Assembly (NCBI RefSeq): GCF_019423325.1
Contig: NZ_JAHZBQ010000002.1
Location: forward strand, 310,001 to 374,000
Source of the DNA: Campylobacter sp.
GTDB taxonomy: Bacteria; Campylobacterota; Campylobacteria; Campylobacterales; Campylobacteraceae
Length of the DNA: 64,000 bases
Reading direction: 5' to 3'
Positions 52,772-61,247 of the stretch are shown piece by piece (within the stretch, counting starts at the first letter, position 1; each line of letters starts with the position of its first letter). The translations under genes were made by a program, and so were the position numbers. The notes under the pieces were generated by a model, which was given only the letters and a program-made list of their open reading frames with translations, was not told the origin of the DNA and ran no database searches.

Positions 52772-53009
52772 AAAGCCGAAAATCGACTATCCGCTCTTTT
52801 GGGAATACAAAGTAGTCCTAGACGCGGCTACCCAAAAGCGTGAGCAGATCGATGAAATTTTAAAGGGCGAAAATTACAAAATAGACTTTTCGCGCTTTTC
52901 AAACGGCGGTAAATATATGAGCTTCAACGTAAGCGTTTTCGTTAAAGACGACTTGCATCGAAACGAAATTTTCGAGCGCTTAAAAGCCCACTTTAAATAT
53001 GTATTGTGA
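52749..53009 (+). CDS. DUF493 (YbeD-like) protein
   Basis: An 86-residue protein of the YbeD/HP0495 type. KIDYPLFWEYKVV and DFSRFSNGGKYMSFNVSVFV match the family ferredoxin-like fold. The GTG start lies within moaC and overlaps it, so the two are coupled. Function unknown; a regulatory or ligand-binding role is often suggested for this fold. Confidence 0.8.
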   Translation: MACILGAEKPKIDYPLFWEYKVVLDAATQKREQIDEILKGENYKIDFSRFSNGGKYMSFNVSVFVKDDLHRNEIFERLKAHFKYVL

Positions 53010-53020
53010 CAGGAGATGAA

Positions 53021-54280
53021 ATGAAAGAAGCAATAATCAAAAAATTCGGCGCCGATCTCGCGCAAATTTCACAAGCCGAGCTAGCCTCATATGTGCAAGA
53101 GCTCGCCTTGCAAGAAGCCGCGAAGGCTTTGTGTGAGCTTGACGACGAGAGTAAAAGCGCCAAAAGCACGCAATTAATCCTAGACTTCGCAGACGAGTTA
53201 AAAGACGCGGGCGCGCTTAGCGATGAGACGGCAGAAGCCCTACTTAACGGCGTTAAAAAGGCGCTGTGCGACGAGGACGAGCAGGCTCTTTACAAGCTCA
53301 TCTACGACTACGACGATCTGCGCAAAAAGATAGCTTGTAAGCAAAAGGCTATTAAAGCACTTGTTTTGCGTAGCTACGATGATCTGGATACCGCGCTGCA
53401 AAACGCAAGTGAAACAGAGCTAAAAGAGCGCATAGGCTCGGCGCTACAGCGAGCGATCGCGAGCAAACTTCCGCTTGCGGACGTGCTAAAAGAAGCAAGC
53501 GAACTGGCCTTCATAAGCGTGCTGGAAAGCGGAACCGACATCGAGGATACCGCGCACGAAACGGCGAAAAACATCGCATTTTCGGCTATCTGCGACGGAG
53601 AATTTACGAAATTCCGCACTAAAGAAATTTCAAAAATCATCATAAATCGCGCGATTTTCGTCGCAAACGAGAGCAAAAATACCGCCTCTGCGCTGATTAG
53701 AGGCGCGATTTTAGGCTGCTACGACGGCATAAACAAAGCCGCCGAAAGATACCGCGACGAGCTAAGTTTCTCGCCAGCAAGCGACGCACAGAGCCTAGAG
53801 AACGAAAGGCTTCAAATTTCGCAGATGAGCGAGCTATTTAGCGCCGTGCTAAGCGACGCGGTCGCAAGCTCGGAGGAGCCCGCCAAAAGCGAGATCGCCA
53901 AGATCGCCGATGAAGAATTCGGCGGCTACCTGGCTAAATTTAGAAAAATTTCAAGCGATCTTGCCGAGCAGCTAAGCGCCAAAATCGGCGAGATCGAGCT
54001 TGGCGAGCGCGCAAAAAAGGCGAGCGCCAAAGCGCGCGAAATCACTCAAGAGCTGAGCCAAAAAAGCGCCAAAATTATCGAAAACCTCGATCTGGACGAG
54101 AAACTGGACGCAATCAAAAAAGAGCTTAGCGAATTTGAAAAGAAGATGAGCCAAAAATTTGCCGAGCTAAAAAGCTCCGACGTCGCCAAAAACGTAAGCG
54201 AAAGGGCGCGCGAGATGAGCGCTAAGGCTTACGAGGCCGCAAAAGAAACGATCGCCAAGCTAAAGTCCAAAAAGGACTAA
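53021..54280 (+). CDS. Long helical protein, function unknown
   Basis: A 419-residue, highly acidic and Ala/Lys/Glu-rich protein predicted almost entirely helical. Residues about 1-300 contain repeated short helices (EALLNGVKKAL, SELAFISVLESGTDI, ASALIRGAILGCYDGI), and the last 100 residues are coiled-coil with heptad Lys/Glu patterns. There is no signal peptide or membrane segment. It may belong to a family known as DUF6781, but I cannot confirm it. The ATG at 53021 has AGGAG six bases ahead; a GTG five codons earlier would also be in frame. Confidence 0.7.
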   Translation: MKEAIIKKFGADLAQISQAELASYVQELALQEAAKALCELDDESKSAKSTQLILDFADELKDAGALSDETAEALLNGVKKALCDEDEQALYKLIYDYDDLRKKIACKQKAIKALVLRSYDDLDTALQNASETELKERIGSALQRAIASKLPLADVLKEASELAFISVLESGTDIEDTAHETAKNIAFSAICDGEFTKFRTKEISKIIINRAIFVANESKNTASALIRGAILGCYDGINKAAERYRDELSFSPASDAQSLENERLQISQMSELFSAVLSDAVASSEEPAKSEIAKIADEEFGGYLAKFRKISSDLAEQLSAKIGEIELGERAKKASAKAREITQELSQKSAKIIENLDLDEKLDAIKKELSEFEKKMSQKFAELKSSDVAKNVSERAREMSAKAYEAAKETIAKLKSKKD

Positions 54281-55387
54281 ATGGGCGCCGCGGGCGCGAA
54301 ATCCTAGCGTCAAGTATGGCGCCCACGGCTTTACGTTGCATAATTTACTCGCTTGCCTTAAAGTCCGCACCCTCCAAAATAATGGAGCTTTCATTAGAGT
54401 TTGCGAGGCTTATGCGGAATTTTTCATGCGCTTTAACGGCGCTGTAAAATTCCATGCTGATAAGAATTTTACGAATTTTGCATAGCTAAATTTAGATGCG
54501 CGCTGCAAAATTCCGTGCCGCCAAAAATCCTACGGCGATGCGAGACCCCGGTCCAACCAAATCTTGCCGCAGCGATAAAATTCTAAGTGTAAAATTTTAT
54601 AGCTGACGCGGCACATATAAAATTCCAAAAACGGCGCAGATTTTTAAGCTTAAAATTTCATCGTACAAATTTGCATAGCCGAATTTTAAAATTCTAAACG
54701 CATAAAATTTAAAATTCCGCCCCAAAGTGATATAGCACGGTTTGCAGTTTGAAATTTTATCCCGACGCGCGCAAATGAAATTCCGCGAGATAAAATTCTA
54801 CGAAAAGGCGTCTTGGCGTTTGGCATTTCTGCGATCATTTCAATTCCAATAAAACGCAATTTCATTGCAGCACAAGATGCAGTGGTGTAGTGTCTTTTGC
54901 CAAGTTAATAATTAGAATTTATGTGCCACAAAATACCAACGCGACTCATCTCAAATCATGGCAACATCCGAGCCCATCTTATCGCGCAATTTGATTGCGC
55001 AAATTTCAAATTGCTCTTATCTGCCCAAACCGAGCGCTTGGTGCAAATAAAATTCTGCCACATTTATCGTAGTCTACGCTACGTAAATTTAAAGCCGCGA
55101 TCTCGCCCCCCTACTCTATATTTAGGCTCGGCAGCGCTACACTTGGACAAATCCACTACTTTCACATAGCAATGCCTAATTTACGCCGCGATAAAATTCT
55201 GCGAAATCACCGCTAAATTTTATCGCTAAATTACAAAGCCCAATCCTATTTTAAAGGCGACGGGCGTCCTTAAATTTTACGGCAAATTCTAAATATATCG
55301 CGCCTGCAAAATCCGGCAATCCAAAATAAAATTCTAAAAATTTAACCAAATTTCGCTAAAATCGCCGCAAAATTTCAAGGAGAAAAG
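54281..55387. other. Intergenic, about 30 RAATTY words in 1.1 kb
   Basis: No gene. I counted about 30 RAATTY words by eye in 1107 bases; chance would give about one at even composition and about three at the local AT content. An 82-codon frame at 54921-55169 looks artefactual. The right end has a ribosome binding site for the next gene. Confidence 0.6.
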
Positions 55388-56197
55388 ATGAAAAAATTAG
55401 CTCTTTTAATATCCTTTGCTGCGATGATGATTTTTACCGGCTGCGCGAGCACCACGCAAGGCGGCGCCGTAGGCATCGACCGCTCGCAATTCATCACTGT
55501 AAGCGAAGCTGAAATGGATCAAAGTGCCGCGCTTGCCTACAAGCAGATCACTACCCAAGCAAACGCCAAGCACATCCTAAATACCGACAAAAAGCTAACT
55601 GATCGCGTTAGAGGCATCTCGAAGCGCCTAATCGCTCAAGTCGGCGCATTTCGCAAAGACGCACTAAAATGGAACTGGCAGGTAAACGTCATAAACGACC
55701 CTACGATCAATGCTTGGTGTATGCCTGGCGGTCGCATCGTCGTATATACGGGCATCATCGAAAAGCTTAAGCTTACCGATGCCGAGCTGGCTGCTATTTT
55801 GGGGCACGAGATGTCGCACGCACTGCGCGAACACAGCCGCGAGCGAGCCTCGACTGAACAGATGAAAGATGTCGGTATCGCCGTAGCAAGCTCCGCAGCA
55901 GGGCTTGGAGATCTGGGCTCAGCGGCTTTGAACATGGCGGCGCAGTACACATTCACGCTGCCGTTTTCGCGCACGCATGAGACGGAGGCCGATCTGATGG
56001 GTGTTGAGCTGATGGCACGCGCAGGATACGATCCGCGAGCGGCGATAAACGTCTGGGAGAAGATGAATAAGTTAAACGAGAGCCATCCACTTAAATTTAT
56101 GTCCACGCACCCTTCAAACGACGATCGCATCGCTGATCTAAAAGAGGTGATGCCGAAAGTCTTGCCGCTTTACGAGGCTGCCACAAGAAATAGATAG
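55388..56197 (+). CDS. M48 metalloprotease lipoprotein
   Basis: A 269-residue protein with a lipobox IFTGC (Cys19) and an M48 zinc-protease domain. HEMSH (140-144) gives the two His ligands and catalytic Glu; the third ligand is the Glu in HETEADLMG near 200. WCMPGGRIVVYTGI and THPSNDDRI complete the LoiP/YcaL pattern. Periplasmic quality control of envelope proteins is the expected role. It stands alone, though M48 genes elsewhere often neighbour lemA. Confidence 0.92.
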   Translation: MKKLALLISFAAMMIFTGCASTTQGGAVGIDRSQFITVSEAEMDQSAALAYKQITTQANAKHILNTDKKLTDRVRGISKRLIAQVGAFRKDALKWNWQVNVINDPTINAWCMPGGRIVVYTGIIEKLKLTDAELAAILGHEMSHALREHSRERASTEQMKDVGIAVASSAAGLGDLGSAALNMAAQYTFTLPFSRTHETEADLMGVELMARAGYDPRAAINVWEKMNKLNESHPLKFMSTHPSNDDRIADLKEVMPKVLPLYEAATRNR

Positions 56198-56495
56198 TCT
56201 TGCGATTTAAAATTTCGCAAGAGTTTGCGCGCTGAGGTTTTTTTAAGTAGCGAGTTTTATCGTAGCATTTAAATTTCTTAATGGACTTGCGCGCGGCGCT
56301 AGAATTATCCGCCACCGCGCTAGAGCTCTATCGCGATAAAATCTCGCCGCGACAAAGGCCTGCCGCAGCGCGAAATTTTAAATTACCGCAGAATTCTACG
56401 CACGGGCGCGAGGTATTTTCCGCGCCTTTTGGATTTTAAAGCGTTTTTAGATATAATCATAAATATTTATTTTTAAATTTCAAAGGATAAGAAAT

Positions 56496-57833
56496 TTGGA
56501 CACGGACAGTTCGGTTTTAATGTTAGTTTTAGCTTTTGTATTCATCTTTATGAATGCTTTTTTTGTTCTTTCGGAATTCTCAATCGTCAAAGTAAGAAAG
56601 TCTCGCCTCGAAGAGCTTATCAAGGATAAAATTCCAAACGCAAAGCTCGCTTTTAAAATTTCAAACTCCCTTGACACCTACCTCAGCGCCACACAGCTAG
56701 GCATTACGATAAGCTCGCTCGCCCTCGGCTGGATCGGTGAGCCCGCGGTATCGAGACTGATCGAGCTGCCACTAAGATCCATCGGCATAGGCGGCGGAGC
56801 GGCGGCGCATACGATCGCCTTCGTCATATCTTTTACGCTCGTTACGCTATTTCATGTCGTACTCGGCGAGCTAGTGCCAAAATCCATCGCTATTGCTAAA
56901 ACCGAGAAGATCGTGCTTTTTATCTCCAGACCGCTTCATATTTTTTGGATTATGTTTTTTCCGATCATCAAGGCATTTGACTTCATCGCCGCCGTCTCGC
57001 TTAAAATCATAGGTGTAAAGCCCGCCAAAGAGAGCGAGCTTGCGCTTTCGGACGAAGAGATCAAAATCATCGCAAGCGAGAGCCTAAAAGGCGGCGTGCT
57101 CGATAGCCTAGAGACCGAGATCATCAAAAACGCCGTCGATTTTAGCGACACAGTCGCTAAAGAGATAATGACGCCGAGGCGCGATCTAGTTTGCCTAAAT
57201 AAGCAAAAAAGCTACGATGAAAACTACGCAACCGTATTGCAGTCGAAATTTACGCGCTTTCCGTATATCGACGGCAGCAAAGATAACGTCCTAGGCCTCA
57301 TCCACATCCGCGACATCATCCAACAAAAGGGAGATAAAAGCTTCGATAAGATCGTGCGCAAGCTCATCATCGTGCCTGAAAATAGCCCGATCTCTAAAAT
57401 TTTACCTATGATGAATAAGCAGCGCATTTTTGCCGCGCTCGTCATCGACGAATACGGCGGCACTGCGGGATTTTTGACGATGGAAGATATAATAGAAGAA
57501 ATTTTTGGCGACATCAACGACGAGCACGACGCGAATGCGCAAAATTTCAAACGTATCGACGAGAATACCTTTGAGTTTAGAGGCCGCTTCGAGATCGAAG
57601 GCGTCGAGGAGGTGATGGGCATTGACTTCGACGAAGAGACCGAGCAGCTTACGATCGGCGGCTACGTCTTTAATCTCTTCGGTAGCCTACCTGAAATCGG
57701 CGATAAAATAAGCGATGAAAACTGCGACTATGAAGTGCTGCGAATGGATGGCACAAGAGTTTCGCTCGTAAAAGCGATCAAAAAAGCAGTCGCGCAGCCC
57801 CAAGAAAATGAAGAAGCTGAGAAAAATAACTAA
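56496..57833 (+). CDS. CNNM/CorC-type transporter (HlyC/CorC family)
   Basis: A 445-residue protein with an N-terminal CNNM membrane domain (about 1-195, four segments), a pair of CBS domains (about 205-335) and a C-terminal CorC_HlyC domain (about 350-430, NTFEFRGRFEIEGVEE). Relatives export Mg2+ or Co2+, but many bear the name hemolysin. The start is TTG at 56496, spaced correctly from AAGGA. The C-terminus is Glu/Asn-rich. Confidence 0.9.
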   Translation: MDTDSSVLMLVLAFVFIFMNAFFVLSEFSIVKVRKSRLEELIKDKIPNAKLAFKISNSLDTYLSATQLGITISSLALGWIGEPAVSRLIELPLRSIGIGGGAAAHTIAFVISFTLVTLFHVVLGELVPKSIAIAKTEKIVLFISRPLHIFWIMFFPIIKAFDFIAAVSLKIIGVKPAKESELALSDEEIKIIASESLKGGVLDSLETEIIKNAVDFSDTVAKEIMTPRRDLVCLNKQKSYDENYATVLQSKFTRFPYIDGSKDNVLGLIHIRDIIQQKGDKSFDKIVRKLIIVPENSPISKILPMMNKQRIFAALVIDEYGGTAGFLTMEDIIEEIFGDINDEHDANAQNFKRIDENTFEFRGRFEIEGVEEVMGIDFDEETEQLTIGGYVFNLFGSLPEIGDKISDENCDYEVLRMDGTRVSLVKAIKKAVAQPQENEEAEKNN

Positions 57834-58481
57834 GCCAAAGTGCGGGTTAATAAATTTCACTCTGCGATGCTGCGTGCCGGAAATTTCAAACATGCTGCCG
57901 CTTGCGACGCTCTCAATTCCCATGTAGGGTGAAAATTTATTCACCGCTCCCGTATAGATGCCCTAATAGCGGGCACAGGAATGCCACTCTCCTTGTAGAG
58001 CGCCATAAAAGTGCTATTTATAAGTCCTCTTCATATTACAAACGAAAGGCGAAATTCTACCGCGAAAATTCTGCCAGAGCGGCGCTAGATAAAATTATTG
58101 ATAGCCTTCTTTCAAATTTTGCGAGATCGTAGATTTTAAAAATTTCAAAATTTCGCGGAATTTTAAAATTCTAATTGATCTAAATTTCTCGCCTAACTTA
58201 AATATCAAGCCCAGCTACAAGCCCAGGCCAAGCGAATTTTAAATCCAAAGCCTAAGCGTAAAATTCTAAAATTATTAAAGATAAAATTTTGCCGCGCAGT
58301 ATCGCAGAATTAACTCTATCGATTTTAATCGTAAAATTCCGCCAATCTTGCTTTAAAACTTCGCGATTTTAAATTCTAAAAATTCCTCAATAATCAAATC
58401 GGCACGTCTTAAAATTCCGCATAAATAAATCTTAAATTCCTTTTTGCTACCATAACGAAAATTTTTCACACGGATGGCTTT
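57834..58481. other. Intergenic with a possible gene remnant
   Basis: No intact gene. On the minus strand about 58030-57835 reads in part like protein (a MALYKESGIPVPAIRASIR frame, then another frame with NKFSPYMGIESVASGSMF), which may be a frameshifted fragment running into the preceding gene. The right half is AT-rich with AAATTC and AAATTT words. Confidence 0.3.
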
Positions 58482-59795
58482 ATGACAAAACACAAATTCT
58501 CATCGCGTTGGGCCTTTATCATCGCTTGCGTGGGCTCTGCTGTAGGTATGGCAAATGTCTGGGGCTTCCCTTACAAACTCGGCACGAACGGCGGCGGCGC
58601 ATTTTTGCTAATTTACGTTTTTTTCGTAGCGCTGTTTTCATATGTAGGCCTAAGCGCCGAATACGCGATCGGTCGCCGCGCCAAAACAGGCACGCTGGGC
58701 TCATACGAATACGCGTGGAAAAGCCGCGGACTTGGCGCTATCGGTAAGGTTATCGGCTGGCTACCGCTTGCCGGTTCGATGTGTATCGCAGTGGGCTATG
58801 CCGTCATCATCGCCTACGTTCTAAAAGCGCTAGTCCAAGCCATAGACGGCTCGCTAATGAGTGAAAATACCGATACGTGGTTCAACTCTTTTGCCCTGGC
58901 GCCCTACTCCGTGGTGCCTTATCACTGCATAATCGTCGCAGGCACGTTGCTGACGCTGTTTTTCGGCGCCAAAAGCATCGAAAAAACGAATAAAATTATG
59001 ATGCCGCTATTTTTCGTGCTATTTGCGATTTTGGCGGTTAGGGTTGCGACACTGCAAGGCGCTGCGGGCGGATATGCCTTTCTTTTCGGCGCTGATTTTA
59101 CTAAGCTAGCAGATCCGATGGTTTGGATTTCTGCGATGGGACAGGCATTTTTCTCGCTATCGATTACGGGCTCAGGCATGATCGTCTATGGCGCGTATTT
59201 ATCCAAGGACGAAGACGTCGTATCTGCGGCGAAAAATACCGCGCTATTTGACACGCTAGCCGCGATGGTAGCTGCGCTAGTGATGATCCCTGCAGTATTT
59301 GCTTACGGAATGGATCCGGCGGCGGGGCCTAAGCTACTTTTCGTAACTCTGCCTAAAATTTTACAAGATATGGCAGGTGGTAGAATTTTTGCGGTGATTT
59401 TATTTACCGCCGTGATTTTTGGTGGAATTTCATCGCTTCAAAATATGTTCGAAGTAGTCGCCGAATCGCTAATGCATAAGTTTCCAAGGCTAAGCCGTGC
59501 ATTCACGCTTGCGCTATTGTGCGCGATCTGCCTGGGTGCGGGCCTTGGTATGGAAGCGATAAGCTCATGGGGTCCGTGGATGGATTTCGTATCGATTTAT
59601 ATCATTCCGATCGGAGCAGTAATCGGCGCGATATCGTGGTTTTGGGTGATTAAGCGGAATGAAATTTTAGATGAGATCAATCTGGGCGCAGAGAGGGTTC
59701 GCGGCAAGCTCTGGTATGATATCGGGCGCTTTGTCTATGTCCCGCTGGCGCTACTTTTATGCATAATCGCGCTTAGTATGCATATTTCGTTTTAA
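58482..59795 (+). CDS. Neurotransmitter:sodium symporter family transporter
   Basis: An inner-membrane protein of 437 residues with about 11 segments, of the NSS family (LeuT/MhsT type), which couples Na+ to amino-acid uptake. The opening SAVGMANVWGFPYKLGTNGGGAFLL is the family TM1 signature, and AMGQAFFSLSITGSGMIVYGAYL is the TM6 unwound region. Substrate unknown; tryptophan or another amino acid is usual. The gene is monocistronic. Confidence 0.92.
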   Translation: MTKHKFSSRWAFIIACVGSAVGMANVWGFPYKLGTNGGGAFLLIYVFFVALFSYVGLSAEYAIGRRAKTGTLGSYEYAWKSRGLGAIGKVIGWLPLAGSMCIAVGYAVIIAYVLKALVQAIDGSLMSENTDTWFNSFALAPYSVVPYHCIIVAGTLLTLFFGAKSIEKTNKIMMPLFFVLFAILAVRVATLQGAAGGYAFLFGADFTKLADPMVWISAMGQAFFSLSITGSGMIVYGAYLSKDEDVVSAAKNTALFDTLAAMVAALVMIPAVFAYGMDPAAGPKLLFVTLPKILQDMAGGRIFAVILFTAVIFGGISSLQNMFEVVAESLMHKFPRLSRAFTLALLCAICLGAGLGMEAISSWGPWMDFVSIYIIPIGAVIGAISWFWVIKRNEILDEINLGAERVRGKLWYDIGRFVYVPLALLLCIIALSMHISF

Positions 59796-59870
59796 ATTAA
59801 AATTTCGCTAGATTTAGAATTAATAGTGTTCTCTCGTAATGGAATTTTAGCAAAACACATTTATAAATCA

Positions 59871-59903
59871 TTGCATTATCCATATAAATAATGTATAATG
59901 CAA
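59871..59903 (+). promoter_or_regulatory. Operator over the toxin-antitoxin promoter
   Basis: TTGCATTAT (59871-59879) and ATAATGCAA (59895-59903) are perfect inverted 9-bp arms. They enclose an extended -10 (TGTATAAT, 59892-59899) 16 bases before the antitoxin start. This is the expected site for autorepression by the antitoxin. Confidence 0.65.
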
Positions 59904-59919
59904 TCAAAAAGGAAACAAT

Positions 59920-60183
59920 ATGACGCGATCTATAAACGTAAATTTTAGAATGGATGCCGAGCTTAAAAAAGGGTTGGAGGAAGTATGCTCTGAAATGGGG
60001 CTAAATTTAACTACTGCTTTTACAATATTTGCTAAAAAAGTATTGCAAGAACGCAAAATTCCTTTCGAGCTGACAGCAGATCCCTTTTACAGCCACGAAA
60101 ATTTATCTCATCTTAAGCGCTCTTTTGACGAATTAAAGAAAAATAGCGGGATTGAGCACGATTTGTTAAAAGCGGATCAATGA
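59920..60183 (+). CDS. RelB/DinJ-family antitoxin
   Basis: An 87-residue antitoxin. The N-terminal 50 residues are a ribbon-helix-helix DNA-binding domain (INVNFRMDAELKKGLEEV then LNLTTAFTIFAKKV), characteristic of DinJ/RelB, and the C-terminal part (residues about 55-87) is the toxin-neutralising tail. It should repress its own promoter at the upstream inverted repeat. It overlaps the toxin by four bases. The pairing of a DinJ-type antitoxin with a YoeB-type toxin differs from the E. coli DinJ-YafQ and YefM-YoeB pairs. Confidence 0.9.
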   Translation: MTRSINVNFRMDAELKKGLEEVCSEMGLNLTTAFTIFAKKVLQERKIPFELTADPFYSHENLSHLKRSFDELKKNSGIEHDLLKADQ

Positions 60184-60443
60184 AAAAAATCTGGTCGCAA
60201 GAAGCTTGGAAGGATTATCTGTATTGGCAGGAAAATGATAAAAATATTCTAAAGCGCATAAATAAGTTAATCCTAGATATAGAGCGTAACGGCTACGATT
60301 GTATAGGCAAACCCGAAGCGCTAAAGGGCAATTTATCGGGGCTTTATAGTGTTAGAATAGATGGAAAAAATCGGCTCGTATTTAGAATATCTAATGGCGC
60401 CATAGAAATAGCTCAGTGTAAAACTCACTATGGAGATAAGTAA
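60180..60443 (+). CDS. YoeB-type mRNA interferase toxin
   Basis: An 87-residue RelE-superfamily ribosome-dependent endoribonuclease. The Txe/YoeB pattern is present: AWKDYLYWQENDKNILKRI, GKPEALKGNLSGLYS, RIDGKNRLVF and the C-terminal CKTHYGD with the catalytic His. It follows the antitoxin with a four-base overlap. No defects are seen, so the module is likely functional. Confidence 0.92.
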   Translation: MKKIWSQEAWKDYLYWQENDKNILKRINKLILDIERNGYDCIGKPEALKGNLSGLYSVRIDGKNRLVFRISNGAIEIAQCKTHYGDK

Positions 60444-60555
60444 AATACGTACAAAAGCATCAATATCAAAGCGGTAGTATTTGTCCCAAAATAAAAACTT
60501 TCACACCAAAAAAAAGGCGTGGAATTTTAAAATTTTATCTTATTTTATGGCTTAA

Positions 60556-60876
60556 AATTTTGAAATTCAGTGCAGATTTAAAGCAGTAAATTTCAAAATT
60601 TTACCTTGGCTGCTAAAAAGAAATTTCGTCGTTAAATTTAACAACAGAAATTGCTTTTTAATAAATGCCGTATCTGCAAAAGAGTATCATGAGCTGCTGC
60701 AATATTTCAAGGCGCTAAACGTAAAAATAGAAGATCGGACCGACTTTATACCGCAGGCTCAAAACAGCGGTTATTTCACCGATAAAAATGAAATTTACAG
60801 CGACGGTTTTAACGATACGCAAATTCCGAAGAAAATTTTTAAATGGAAGCTTAGGCGGTTTTTTAGTTTGGATTGA
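60556..60876 (+). pseudogene. Start-less gene remnant
   Basis: A 106-codon open frame ending in TGA at 60876, with protein-like content (SAKEYHELLQYFKALNVKI, FIPQAQNSGYFTDKN, GFNDTQIPKKIFKW) but no ATG, GTG or usable TTG at its left end. I take it for the surviving 3' part of a gene. The family is not recognised. It lies next to the toxin-antitoxin pair, in a region with other signs of turnover. Confidence 0.4.
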
Positions 60877-61247
60877 AATTTTAGTCCAAACGGTAAGTTC
60901 TTAAATTTAGCGAGAATTTCACGAGCAAATAGAGAGTAGGGCGGCGAGGCAAATATTGCTCGCTGTTATCTCCAGCCTGCCGCAACTCAAAGTTACGATA
61001 AGTCAAATCAACTCAGTCATCACTGCAAGCGCAAGGCTATAAAATTTAAATCAGCTCTGTGACCTATCGTTGCAGTCGCGAGGCTGTAGCAAGCTAAATC
61101 GTCTACGATCAGCAGCTGCGGTAAGTCAAACAAACCCGACTCGCCGTAGCAAAACCACGGCGAGTTTGGCTAAAGCCTGTAGAGGATCGGCGTATCTAGT
61201 CCAAGCCAGCAATGAGCCAGTCTTAAACCCCAGACCGCTCCCAATCC
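60877..61247. other. Intergenic with terminator, no gene
   Basis: No gene seen; the terminator for the reductase gene lies at 61139-61165. The middle is rich in short imperfect CAAGCT / AGTCAA words with no clear meaning. Confidence 0.4.
61139..61165 (-). terminator. Terminator of the molybdoenzyme gene
   Basis: A perfect 9-bp GC-rich stem (61139-61147 with 61157-61165, loop of nine). On the minus strand GGGTTTGTTTG follows. It lies 83 bases past the stop at 61248. Confidence 0.55.

Noticed and set aside
54921..55169. 82-codon plus-strand ORF
   Set aside because: No ribosome binding site, product has no fold-like pattern, and the region is filled with RAATTY words.
57834..58030. Possible minus-strand gene overlapping the end of the CorC-type gene
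   Set aside because: The long frame's right half is a shadow of the CorC gene; the rest is broken, so it is recorded only as a possible remnant in the gap note.
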